64,000 nucleotides of DNA, taken from positions 1 to 64,000 of IMG/VR virus record IMGVR_UViG_3300046002_006949; one strand, 5' to 3'. Position 1 is the first letter of the stretch; each line of letters starts with the position of its first letter. The notes under the pieces are model-generated. The model saw only the letters and a list, made by a program, of their open reading frames with translations. It did no database searches and was not told where the DNA came from. Positions 23,502 to 31,687 of the stretch are shown piece after piece. The DNA comes from a virus. A program made the position numbers and the translations under genes.

Positions 23502-23674
23502 GTTTGAAACGTATAAGGTGCGAAGTGCTGAAGGTCGAGTGGGTAAAGGAAGACCGGCACAACAAGACATTGGTCCAGCCTCTGGCAGAAACGGCAGGAC
23601 CCACAGAAGACCCAGTAGAGGTGCGATTCCCGCACCGCACTGAACCTGGTGACATTGTTTGGATTATGCGATGA
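23498..23674 (+). CDS. Small 58-residue protein
   Basis: A GTG start overlaps the previous stop (GTGA) behind AGGAGAT, and the frame ends overlapping the following ATG (ATGA). It translates as a beta-rich, charged protein (LKRIRCEVLKVEWVKEDR ... EPGDIVWIM). The end TEPGDIVWI is reminiscent of small SH3-like head-completion proteins. It is shorter than many ORF cut-offs but the double coupling and ribosome site make it convincing. Confidence 0.6.
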   Translation: MSLKRIRCEVLKVEWVKEDRHNKTLVQPLAETAGPTEDPVEVRFPHRTEPGDIVWIMR

Positions 23675-24192
23675 GTGCTCCCGAGTGGAACATCCTGAAC
23701 CGAACTCTCCTCACCGTCCGTGACATGGCGGCTACGAAGGTATTCGTGGCCAGTCAGGGCGAGGTGGTGCGGACTATTGCCCCCAACGCAGTCAAGGTGT
23801 GGAAAGCGGTTGAGCAGGGCCGAGGTGAGACCGGATTGGTAAACCTCGCCCTCCCCGCTATCCGCATCTCCGTTCTACCTGTTGACTCTACCATCGGTGC
23901 TGGACTAAACTGTGCCGACGATGAGGTAGTACGAGTAGCGATCCAGATCCTCGACAGTTCGAATTTCGACCAGTCCGGCCCGTTAAGGACCTACATGGAT
24001 TGGATGGATTCGATCCGGTCGGAGTTGTTACAGGTACCGAATCCGTTCCTCCAGGACGCTGACGTAGCCGTGTATGACCCCTACGTCGTTCATATGGTCA
24101 AGAGGCTGCCCGCCGAGGCCCAGAGCCTAATCAGACACGAACAGCAGGTCGCAATGCTTTCCTTCCAAGTAATGGTGAGGCACCACAGATGA
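23671..24192 (+). CDS. Tail terminator-like protein (probable)
   Basis: A 173-residue alpha/beta protein between head-completion genes and the tail tube gene, the usual place for a tail terminator or completion protein. RISVLPVDSTIGAG and DEVVRVAIQILDSSNF look like strands of such a fold. The ATG overlaps the preceding stop (ATGA). No direct family match was recognised. Confidence 0.5.
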   Translation: MSAPEWNILNRTLLTVRDMAATKVFVASQGEVVRTIAPNAVKVWKAVEQGRGETGLVNLALPAIRISVLPVDSTIGAGLNCADDEVVRVAIQILDSSNFDQSGPLRTYMDWMDSIRSELLQVPNPFLQDADVAVYDPYVVHMVKRLPAEAQSLIRHEQQVAMLSFQVMVRHHR

Positions 24193-25055
24193 CAATATCC
24201 GTACCAGTAAATGCCCGTATGATGATCGACGGGAATAAGTTCTGTTTCGCAAAGTTTCTCAACAACAGCTCCGTCGAACGGGTACAGAACCCCGACGCGT
24301 TGTGCGGGAATCGAGACCCACTCATCAACCGTACGGCTACCGGCCGGCGGAAGTTCCAGTTCACAACGTATCATGACATCACGGTCCCGATCCTTCAGGA
24401 ACTTCTCCCGCTGGCCGGTATGACTCTGGCGACTGGCGCGTACACAGCGAACCAAGCGGCGTTGACGGGTATCCCCATCGACATCGATGCGGTAGGTGCG
24501 GTCCACAGCTACAGCAACGCCAAGATGACGCGTATGATCCTCCGGGGCCAGACGGGTACACTGCCGATCTCCATCGAGTGTCAGTGGATCGCTGAGAATG
24601 AAACCGAAGGATCGCCGAGTTGGGTTGACGGCACCGTCGATAACATATTCGCTTTCCCGGGGGCAACGTACGCAATCGATGGGGTCAGTGTCGGCTTCGA
24701 CAGGTTCGCATTCGTCATCGACAACAAGTTGATCCCATCGTGGAACTCTTCGGTCACCGTCACGGATGTTGGCAACGGTCCCCGCCAGACGCTGCTGGCA
24801 ACGAGTATCCCATACATCGCCACTACGAAAGACCTGTACTGGGACAACAGGGATTCAACAGCGGCCGGAGTAGACCACGTTCTCGCGATCACAAATGGTA
24901 CCGACAGCCTGACGATCAATATTCCGAACGCTATCTTCGTCCCAGAGGCACCTTCAATCGAGGGAGCACTTGAAGAGATTCGTTTGCCGATGACATGGGA
25001 AGCACACCGCACCGCCGCTGTTGCCGGCTTCAACCTCGTGCTGGTCAACACATGA
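24189..25055 (+). CDS. Tail tube protein (probable)
   Basis: A 288-residue beta-rich protein. It begins with short strands (TISVPVNARMMIDGNKF), has repeated hydrophobic/Thr-rich strands, and ends MTWEAHRTAAVAGFNLVLV, similar to duplicated tail tube subunits with two beta barrels. Hexameric rings of such a protein would form the tail shaft. If correct the virus is a siphovirus-like phage rather than a short-tailed one. The call rests on fold-like composition and gene order. Confidence 0.5.
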   Translation: MTISVPVNARMMIDGNKFCFAKFLNNSSVERVQNPDALCGNRDPLINRTATGRRKFQFTTYHDITVPILQELLPLAGMTLATGAYTANQAALTGIPIDIDAVGAVHSYSNAKMTRMILRGQTGTLPISIECQWIAENETEGSPSWVDGTVDNIFAFPGATYAIDGVSVGFDRFAFVIDNKLIPSWNSSVTVTDVGNGPRQTLLATSIPYIATTKDLYWDNRDSTAAGVDHVLAITNGTDSLTINIPNAIFVPEAPSIEGALEEIRLPMTWEAHRTAAVAGFNLVLVNT

Positions 25056-25729
25056 TACCTGCTTACCTGAATGATGGTTTCACCGCAGAAGTATCGGCCG
25101 GCGTATTCTGCCGGCCGATGCTCTGGGCTGAGAAGAAAGCGTGGAGAGAGATCGCCGCGTCAAGTACTGACGATGGTTGGTACCGACTCATCCAGCATCA
25201 CGTCTATGGTGATCCCACCGGCCTGAGCACGGAAGAACGGGCTCGGGTTGTCGAAGCTGTCCTCGGGTACACAGTGAAGGATGAGAACCGGGACTTCCAG
25301 GATCTCAACGATACAGTTCAGTTACATGCGACAAACCCCGGACTGAGCCTGGCGAGTTGTCAAACTTGTCGAGCGTATTGTTTCAATCACGAAACGGGCG
25401 AGGTTTACTTCGGCCCGTCTGGGCAGCCGACTCCGCTGCCAAAGAATATCAAGGTACCCTGCGAAACGCAGCGAGGATGCCTGAAGGGTCACTGGTCTGA
25501 GCCTGTTGGCCTGTCGAACGATAAGTGGTTACTCACCTGGAGACACTTCTGGAGGCATCGGTTTGAGTGCCCTCTGCAGGATGAACTGTGGCACCGAAAT
25601 CGGATGCTGATTGAATGGACGGTGCTTTATGGACGAGATAAGCGATTTGATCCGTTTGTTGGCGGAAGCTCCAATGGAAGAGCCGCCGATGACCCGTCCG
25701 AAAGAACTGCTCGACAGGATCGCGATTGA
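25052..25729 (+). CDS. Cysteine-containing tail-region protein
   Basis: A 225-residue protein with a zinc-like cysteine cluster (SCQTCRAYCFNHETG ... CETQRGCLKGHW, about residues 107-148) after a helical N-terminus, which recalls tail assembly chaperones by position. ATGA overlap gives the start. Its last 33 codons overlap the next gene in a different frame by 101 bases; the tail (GSSNGRAADDPSERTARQ) looks like a read-through of that gene's coding and may be poorly conserved. Confidence 0.55.
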   Translation: MIPAYLNDGFTAEVSAGVFCRPMLWAEKKAWREIAASSTDDGWYRLIQHHVYGDPTGLSTEERARVVEAVLGYTVKDENRDFQDLNDTVQLHATNPGLSLASCQTCRAYCFNHETGEVYFGPSGQPTPLPKNIKVPCETQRGCLKGHWSEPVGLSNDKWLLTWRHFWRHRFECPLQDELWHRNRMLIEWTVLYGRDKRFDPFVGGSSNGRAADDPSERTARQDRD

Positions 25730-26645
25730 GCGTGTTGTAACGCAGGGCGTCACCCCAGAAGGTAACGCGTCCCCTGAAGCCCGGCCAACAGACGTCAAGG
25801 TTGCCCCCGGCATCTCAGCCTCACCAGCAGCCGCCAAGGGATCGCCCGGCGTCTCAGCTTCCCCCACCGGGACCAACGCGTCAGCGGGCCAGCCAGCGGA
25901 CCCCAAGGACAGTCCTACCGAGGACGGTACACCCGGCCGTATCGCTGGGGTCATGCCGTTCCCCGGAATTCCGGCATCGCCATCTGACAAGCCAATATCG
26001 GTCGGGGCCTCAGCCAATCCACGCACCGGCATCCCGGACATACCTGTCGAGGTGGAGGTAAAGCCGAATGGTATGTTTGCCGGGCCGACCGCACCCGTTC
26101 GATACAAAGAGGCTCTACCGGGACAACCAATCTCTCCAGTTGGTGTGGAGCAAAGCCCCGGCCAGCCCGCAGCCCCAGTACGTCGTGACCCCGCTGGTGT
26201 GCAGTCCGCCGGCCCCGCGGAGAAACCATTTGACCCCGGACGCACCGTATCCCCGCGAACTCAGGAACCTATCAAAGTAGGTGAAGCGAGAGTCTACTCC
26301 CCCGAAACTATGGCGGGCCGGGTCGCCACACCAAAGATTCTCGACGCAATCGCTGGTGTACCCGCGGCTGAGCGGGAGAAACAATCCTTCACTGGTACAG
26401 CTCAGGTCACCCCGCAGTCCCAGGTGACAATCACAGTTCCGCCGGCTTTTCCGTACGACCCGAAAGAACTCTTTGCAGTTGTCGATAGTTTGATAAACTT
26501 ACCCCCACGACGAGAACACACCCCCGGACGGAGTCTTTCGTCGCCAGTTGACCAGACAGAGTTGGAGTCGACTGAGGCGTTCGTTGCCCGGTCGTTCACG
26601 GAGAATGTTGGCAAGACGTCTGACTTTGACAGGTGGGACTTATGA
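25629..26645 (+). CDS. Pro/Ala/Gly-rich repetitive tail-region protein
   Basis: A 338-residue protein: a short helical head (MDEISDLIRLLAEAPMEEP), then about 200 residues of low complexity with recurring P-G-I/V-S-A-S-P and GxPxxP patterns (APGISASPAAAKGSPGVSAS), then a charged tail. The repetition suggests an extended or collagen-like stalk, or a disordered linker. It occupies the place where a tape measure gene would be expected but is too short and not helical. ATG at 25629; TTG at 25611 is an alternative. Stop overlaps the next ATG. Confidence 0.55.
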   Translation: MDEISDLIRLLAEAPMEEPPMTRPKELLDRIAIERVVTQGVTPEGNASPEARPTDVKVAPGISASPAAAKGSPGVSASPTGTNASAGQPADPKDSPTEDGTPGRIAGVMPFPGIPASPSDKPISVGASANPRTGIPDIPVEVEVKPNGMFAGPTAPVRYKEALPGQPISPVGVEQSPGQPAAPVRRDPAGVQSAGPAEKPFDPGRTVSPRTQEPIKVGEARVYSPETMAGRVATPKILDAIAGVPAAEREKQSFTGTAQVTPQSQVTITVPPAFPYDPKELFAVVDSLINLPPRREHTPGRSLSSPVDQTELESTEAFVARSFTENVGKTSDFDRWDL

Positions 26646-27418
26646 TTTTCAGCTACGGCACATACACGCACGATCAGGACGAAGTGATGGTACGCACTTC
26701 GAGCCAATGGATCGTTGACGGGTTCCACCGCCGCATGGGCGAGATCATCGAGTACACCATCATCGGCGTGAAGAAGGTTGCCGACGATGTAGACCCAGCC
26801 GTGACGCAGGCGGCCCTGACGGACGCTTTGTTCGACTTGACAGAATCGTACAACCTGGATAACCAGGATATTGAGCTACTGCAGGACGACGGGACCCCGA
26901 CAAGGCACGTCCTGTACAACGAAGATACCTTCGGCGGTATCAAGGTCGTCGTCCCACCGTCATTCATGAATGGACCGTGGGGCGGCCGGGTTGAGTACAC
27001 GAACTGCCGAACGTACTACATCGTCCTCAGGGCAGAGATCCGCGTCGGTGACGGACTGTTCTCCCTCAAGCAGAAGTTGACAGTTCGGGGTACCGGCGGC
27101 CCGAAGTGGCGGTACAGCCCGAAGTTGGTTGGGGTTCCGGACGGACAGGTCCTCCAGACAGACACATCCTTCTGGTACGTCCAGGAGGGAGAAGCGATCG
27201 GGAGAACTACCCTCCCGATACCGGCTGACGTACTGTTCCCAACTATCGAGCACGGAGAGATGCGGCTGATCGAGTACACCGACGCTGCTGATATCCGGGT
27301 AGGCGAAACAGAGAATCAGATGGAGATGTACGGTACCTCCTGGAAGTACATGATGGAGGCAACGACGGCCCAGGGATTTAGTGCCTTCGTAGTACCAACA
27401 GTAGGGGAGCTTACCTGA
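26642..27418 (+). CDS. Distal tail-like protein (probable)
   Basis: A 258-residue alpha/beta protein just before the large hub-like gene, a position typical of distal tail proteins. FSYGTYTHDQDEVMVRTSSQ opens with beta strands, and two further beta regions (VEYTNCRTYYIVLRAEIRVG; EGEAIGRTTLPIPAD) follow. ATGA overlap at the start and TGATG overlap at the end. No family-specific motif is seen. Confidence 0.5.
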   Translation: MIFSYGTYTHDQDEVMVRTSSQWIVDGFHRRMGEIIEYTIIGVKKVADDVDPAVTQAALTDALFDLTESYNLDNQDIELLQDDGTPTRHVLYNEDTFGGIKVVVPPSFMNGPWGGRVEYTNCRTYYIVLRAEIRVGDGLFSLKQKLTVRGTGGPKWRYSPKLVGVPDGQVLQTDTSFWYVQEGEAIGRTTLPIPADVLFPTIEHGEMRLIEYTDAADIRVGETENQMEMYGTSWKYMMEATTAQGFSAFVVPTVGELT

Positions 27419-29058
27419 TGGGTTGGACTTTCCCTAGTATCGATAAGCCTGTCCAGGCGGAGTACACGCAGACCGTGGGGTTCGCCCCGGACGTGGCTCT
27501 ACTCCGGTACAACCTGCAAGGGGGAAACCTTCCAGCGACAGGTATGCTGACTCTTACTTGGCTTGCCAGCACGATCACACTGCCGAACTGCGTCGTGGAC
27601 CTGGCCAGCCTCCGGGTCACTGACGACGGTATCTATTCAATCATAAAAGTGCTTGACCGACGAGAACTCTGGAAACGCGTCGTACCGATCTCAGGGGAGT
27701 ACAACACCCTTCGTGCGGGCAGCTTGGCTCGCCAGATGAGTCTTCGATCGCTCGGCACGATTCTCATGACGGCACTCGGTGAAGCCAGTGCTGTGGTGTC
27801 AGCATTACCGATAGATGTCTATCCTCCGGTTTCCTGGAGGTGCGATGACGTAGTTGAGGTTGCAGAAGCTCTGTTCACAGAGTATGGTTACACAGTCGCC
27901 CTCGGGTTTGGCTCCGAAGCCGTCACCGTGGTGAAGCTCGGCACCGGGGCGACTCTTTCTACATCTAATATGTTTGCAGGGTCTGACACCCTTGACCCGA
28001 AGCTGACGCCGCGGTACATGCGGAACTGTTTCGGGGATTCAGTCGCACAGGTGCGACTGAAGATGGAAGCTGTCGGACTTGACACAGATGGTCAGTGGTA
28101 CCCCATAGACGAACTGTCTTTCACGCCGGGTGCAGGCTGGAGCCAGACACCGCCGTACACTTTGTCCGGGGCCATAGACACACTGACCGACGAGCAGAAG
28201 GTGGAGGCCAACGCTTACGTCAGGTCGGCGTACCGTGTCATGGGTTTCGCAGACGGAACGTGGGACGTACCAGACGGCTCGGAAACTCTGGCAACACTCG
28301 ACCAGATCCTCCCGATCGATGGACGACTACTAGGGACCGAGGATCTTCGGCCTGACGAGTCGTACAAGCCTCTAAATGTCTACGGGCAGTACCTGAAGCT
28401 ACCGAAGGAAAAGGCTCAGCCAGCTCTCCCGGAGTTGACCCTGATCGGGGACCGAGTGGTCGGACTTCAGTACAAATTCGACGGTGAGTCGGGGCTGTTA
28501 CTGTTCGACGAACCGATCTTCTACGTTGATACGGCAGACTACTTCCCTGCGGATCTATGGATCGAGGTAACGATTCGTATCCGAAGTGCAACCACCGGAT
28601 CGTGGCGACACTACGAGTACGACGTGGAGACGGAGCCGACCGGAACTGGGTACTACGCGATTCGTCATGAGGACCGGGCCGAAACGGTAGTGGCGTATGA
28701 CGCGGACCATCTCGTTACCGGTTTCAGTACGAATCAGGTTGCTTTGGAGGCATTGGGTGACGCGGCGGCTGCGGCAGCGTCTGGTATGTTTGTGACGACG
28801 GCAAGCCAGCATATCATCTACAACCAGCCGGACCTTGCAATTCGATGTGACGGTGCTATCATCCAAGTCAACCACGTCATGACGACGGGTGAGTACGAGC
28901 ACGCGGTTAACCGGACAACCGCGTCCAGAAATTTTGAGTTCGACAAGAAGATTCCGTCGAGGGCTCAACGTGTCGCACACCTGAGGGCAACACGATCTGC
29001 GGTACACCTCCACCGGGCTAAGGTAGAGGCAGCGAGGGTGAGGGACGCTAATGACTGA
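27418..29058 (+). CDS. Tail hub/baseplate protein (probable)
   Basis: A 546-residue protein. Residues 1-110 are a beta domain describing a derivative-like field (LLRYNLQGGNLPATG, IYSIIKVLDRRELWKR), followed by a mixed domain (RCDDVVEVAEALFTEYGY) and a long beta-rich C-terminal part ending in a basic helix (RAQRVAHLRATRSAVHLH). The layout is like siphovirus tail-associated hub proteins that sit under the distal tail ring and cap the tube. Position after 26642 fits. Evidence is mainly genomic order. Confidence 0.5.
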   Translation: MGWTFPSIDKPVQAEYTQTVGFAPDVALLRYNLQGGNLPATGMLTLTWLASTITLPNCVVDLASLRVTDDGIYSIIKVLDRRELWKRVVPISGEYNTLRAGSLARQMSLRSLGTILMTALGEASAVVSALPIDVYPPVSWRCDDVVEVAEALFTEYGYTVALGFGSEAVTVVKLGTGATLSTSNMFAGSDTLDPKLTPRYMRNCFGDSVAQVRLKMEAVGLDTDGQWYPIDELSFTPGAGWSQTPPYTLSGAIDTLTDEQKVEANAYVRSAYRVMGFADGTWDVPDGSETLATLDQILPIDGRLLGTEDLRPDESYKPLNVYGQYLKLPKEKAQPALPELTLIGDRVVGLQYKFDGESGLLLFDEPIFYVDTADYFPADLWIEVTIRIRSATTGSWRHYEYDVETEPTGTGYYAIRHEDRAETVVAYDADHLVTGFSTNQVALEALGDAAAAAASGMFVTTASQHIIYNQPDLAIRCDGAIIQVNHVMTTGEYEHAVNRTTASRNFEFDKKIPSRAQRVAHLRATRSAVHLHRAKVEAARVRDAND

Positions 29059-29746
29059 TCGACATATAAAAAACAACCGGTCCTCAGTGGACTTGTCCGC
29101 AACGATACCGTGGGTTAACGAATCAGGGGAGGTGATCCCGGCGTGTGGGGTAGTCCAGCTCAGGACTGCCTTTGACACGACTAGCCACGCCTCAAAACCG
29201 AATGGTGCGGACGGGTTATTCTTCACCAGCGGTTTTGCACCAGTCATCGTAGGCGGTAAAGGTGAATCACTTGTATGGGACAGGCCGAGGCCGGTACTAC
29301 TTGCGGCAGGTGTTGTGGTAGGGGATGAGGTAGGCCCGGTTGAATCTAGCTGGAGCATGACCGCAGATGGAACTGGTTTCCGAGTACTACGTCAGCGGAA
29401 TGCTGACGGAATCGGCGTTGTCGTCCAGGTCGGCGGCGGCGGCTCAGGCGGAGGGCACACGATCTGGTTCACGATTGATTCCCTTCTCTGTCCTGAAAGC
29501 GATTACGTTTCCGAAACGACACTGGTTGTGACGGCGACACACTACAACCAAAGTTGCACGGGAACGCCGCCCGGAGCAAACTACGAGGGCACCTACGATG
29601 TGTATGACATCTGCAATTACCTCCACGGTCTGGTCGAAGATGATCTGCTCGGAACAACTGGACGCGCCACATACATGTACCCGCTGACAGGAGCCTGCGA
29701 GCCCCGTTGGGTGATTGACGACCTTTGTGCCCAGCCGGAGTGTTGA
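29051..29746 (+). CDS. Tail protein with Gly-rich linker and Cys-rich end
   Basis: A 231-residue protein. Residues 1-120 form a beta domain (TIPWVNESGEVIPACGVVQL), followed by a GGGGSGGGH linker near 137 and a C-terminal domain with several cysteines (DSLLCPESDY ... QSCTG ... DICNY ... EPRWVIDDLCAQPEC). The cysteine pattern resembles the following gene, so both may build disulfide-linked tail-tip structures. Overlaps the hub gene by 8 bases. Confidence 0.5.
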   Translation: MTDRHIKNNRSSVDLSATIPWVNESGEVIPACGVVQLRTAFDTTSHASKPNGADGLFFTSGFAPVIVGGKGESLVWDRPRPVLLAAGVVVGDEVGPVESSWSMTADGTGFRVLRQRNADGIGVVVQVGGGGSGGGHTIWFTIDSLLCPESDYVSETTLVVTATHYNQSCTGTPPGANYEGTYDVYDICNYLHGLVEDDLLGTTGRATYMYPLTGACEPRWVIDDLCAQPEC

Positions 29747-29749
29747 TAG

Positions 29750-31687
29750 ATGCCCCCACGATACCTCCGCAAAGGATCAACAAAACTCAAACCGTGCTCC
29801 GAGTTCAAGGTCGAGGCGTGCGACATTGCTCCTGCTGATCAGTGCTGCGGTGCTTTGCCCTGCACGCTGTGCTTGGAACTGGAAGTCTACGGCGAAGCCA
29901 CCACGTACGGTACTGCGACGTTCGGCGGCTCATCATGGACTGGCACGGTTGGCGGACTGGCGTTTGTATCGTACTGGGAACGTGAAATTCTGCCAGACAT
30001 TATTCCTGGCACCGAATTAAGTGCTAACTCAATTGGCATGTCGTGGGCCGCAATCGTAGAGGCGACTTACACGATGGGAAGCCCGGTAGACGAACCGGGG
30101 AGGAATGCTAACGAGACGCAACACGTTGAATCTGTTGAGGCGTTTAATATAGGATTGAGCCAAGTCAGCCAAGAACAGTATTATGCGGTTATGGGGGTGA
30201 ACCCAAGCTATTTTGAAATTGGAAATAATCCGGTTGAGATGGTGTCTTGGGATGACGCTAATTTATTTTGCGTTAGACTAAGTGCTCTGCCCGCCGAAGT
30301 TGCAATGGGACGAACATATCGGTTGCCGAGTGAAGCAGAGTGGGAATACGCTTGTCGCTCTGGAGCAACAGGAGCATACTTTTTCGGTGCTGATCCTGCC
30401 GACTTGCCGACTCATGGATGGTTTACGAATAACAGTGCTGGGCAGACGCAAACAAGGGCAACTAAAGTTCCAAACTCAGCAGGCCTATTTGATACTCACG
30501 GAAACGTATGGGAGTGGACGGCTGAAGGCGGGGAAGCTAACAACATAGTTCGTGGTGGTGCATGGGATTCAACCGCTGCTGAATGCCGATCAGCAAGCCG
30601 CCGTGTTGTTGATCCAACAACCAGATCTAATAACATTGGTTTCCGTGTCGTAATGATGCAGGGGCCTCCGCTTCCAATCCCACAGATCGGTGAATGCGAG
30701 TACATCGTTACCCTCGATGGCGAAGAAGTTTACCGAGCAACCTGCTACGAAGGGGCAAGCTGTCGAGATCCGGGCGGCTCAGTTGGTGTGACGATTGGCT
30801 ACGACGAGGGCACTCTCACTTGGACAAAGCACGAGCCACGACCATTGGCACTGACCACTGATCCTTATGGGGGGTGCAATGAGTTTTTCTGTGGGACTTG
30901 TCGGTGTAGTTGCAGGACGCTGTGCGTTGATGTTTTCGAAGCTCTGTTTTCCTATGGCACACAATACGCGGTAGACACCTATTCCGGAACACTCACTGAC
31001 ACAGCCTACAGTGATTGTGATCCGCCAGTTTGGGAAGGTACGATTGGTAATTTTGAGATCAGGCTGGCACTAGGTCGAGACGATTACGGCAACTGTATAG
31101 TTACTGCCACAGTCGACGGGGAAGAATCAACCGCGATTGTCACCGGCTGCGAAGACCTGTCCGGCACCATAGAGCTTTACGATGGATCGTATTTCAACTT
31201 TCGATGCAATGACTGCAACAACTGTGCAACGGTCATCGGTGATTGCATTTGCGGTCGACCAATGGGGCAAACATTAACGCTGCTGTGGTCATCCGGAAAC
31301 GGAACGCATGGAGATGCACCACGAGAGTTCCCGCTCAGTTACGGTATGACGAGTGCCGAAGGAATTGTGTGCGCCCCATATCCTACCGGCGGGCCGTTTC
31401 CTGCTTACACCGGCAGTAACTCCGGCAACTATCCAATACCGCAGGGCGGCACAAGAGGAGACACTCTTTATATAATGATGGTTTGCTGCATCGGATGCCC
31501 GTTGTGTGTTTACTATCGCTACGCAACCGCCATAGCTGTCGGGGATTTGACGTGGTACTTGACTTACATCAACGTCATCGGGATGGACTGTAATTGCCCC
31601 GCGATTCTTACAGTGGATTCATTTTCTGCCCCACTCGACTATCAAATAAACGATGTCACGATCTTTGAAGAGGCGAGTAACTGCTGA
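29750..31687 (+). CDS. Cysteine-rich beta protein with an inserted FGE-sulfatase (C-type lectin-like) domain
   Basis: A 645-residue tail-region protein. Two cysteine-rich beta domains (about 34-85 plus 306-375, and 385-500) resemble each other: SWTGTVGG...ECEYIVTLDGEEV versus VWEGTIGN...NCIVTATVDGEES. The first is split by an FGE-sulfatase domain at about 95-304 (TYTMGSPVDE, PVEMVSWDDANLFC, RLPSEAEWEYACRSG, HGNVWEWT, VRGGAWDS, NNIGFRVV). The paired catalytic cysteines of true formylglycine-generating enzymes are not both present, so binding is more likely than catalysis. This fold often displays variable receptor-binding surfaces. A third Cys-rich domain ends the protein. GC of the insert is about 44% in the part counted, against 57% upstream. 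Confidence 0.75.
   Translation: MPPRYLRKGSTKLKPCSEFKVEACDIAPADQCCGALPCTLCLELEVYGEATTYGTATFGGSSWTGTVGGLAFVSYWEREILPDIIPGTELSANSIGMSWAAIVEATYTMGSPVDEPGRNANETQHVESVEAFNIGLSQVSQEQYYAVMGVNPSYFEIGNNPVEMVSWDDANLFCVRLSALPAEVAMGRTYRLPSEAEWEYACRSGATGAYFFGADPADLPTHGWFTNNSAGQTQTRATKVPNSAGLFDTHGNVWEWTAEGGEANNIVRGGAWDSTAAECRSASRRVVDPTTRSNNIGFRVVMMQGPPLPIPQIGECEYIVTLDGEEVYRATCYEGASCRDPGGSVGVTIGYDEGTLTWTKHEPRPLALTTDPYGGCNEFFCGTCRCSCRTLCVDVFEALFSYGTQYAVDTYSGTLTDTAYSDCDPPVWEGTIGNFEIRLALGRDDYGNCIVTATVDGEESTAIVTGCEDLSGTIELYDGSYFNFRCNDCNNCATVIGDCICGRPMGQTLTLLWSSGNGTHGDAPREFPLSYGMTSAEGIVCAPYPTGGPFPAYTGSNSGNYPIPQGGTRGDTLYIMMVCCIGCPLCVYYRYATAIAVGDLTWYLTYINVIGMDCNCPAILTVDSFSAPLDYQINDVTIFEEASNC

Noticed and set aside
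25629-25729. Programmed frameshift between the two overlapping tail genes (as in lambda G/T)
   Set aside because: The genes overlap by 101 bases and occupy the chaperone position, but the needed shift is +1/-2 rather than -1 and I could not find a convincing slippery site.
29750-31687. True formylglycine-generating enzyme activity
   Set aside because: The paired catalytic cysteines of active enzymes are not both present, and the domain sits inside a structural protein, so a binding role is more likely.
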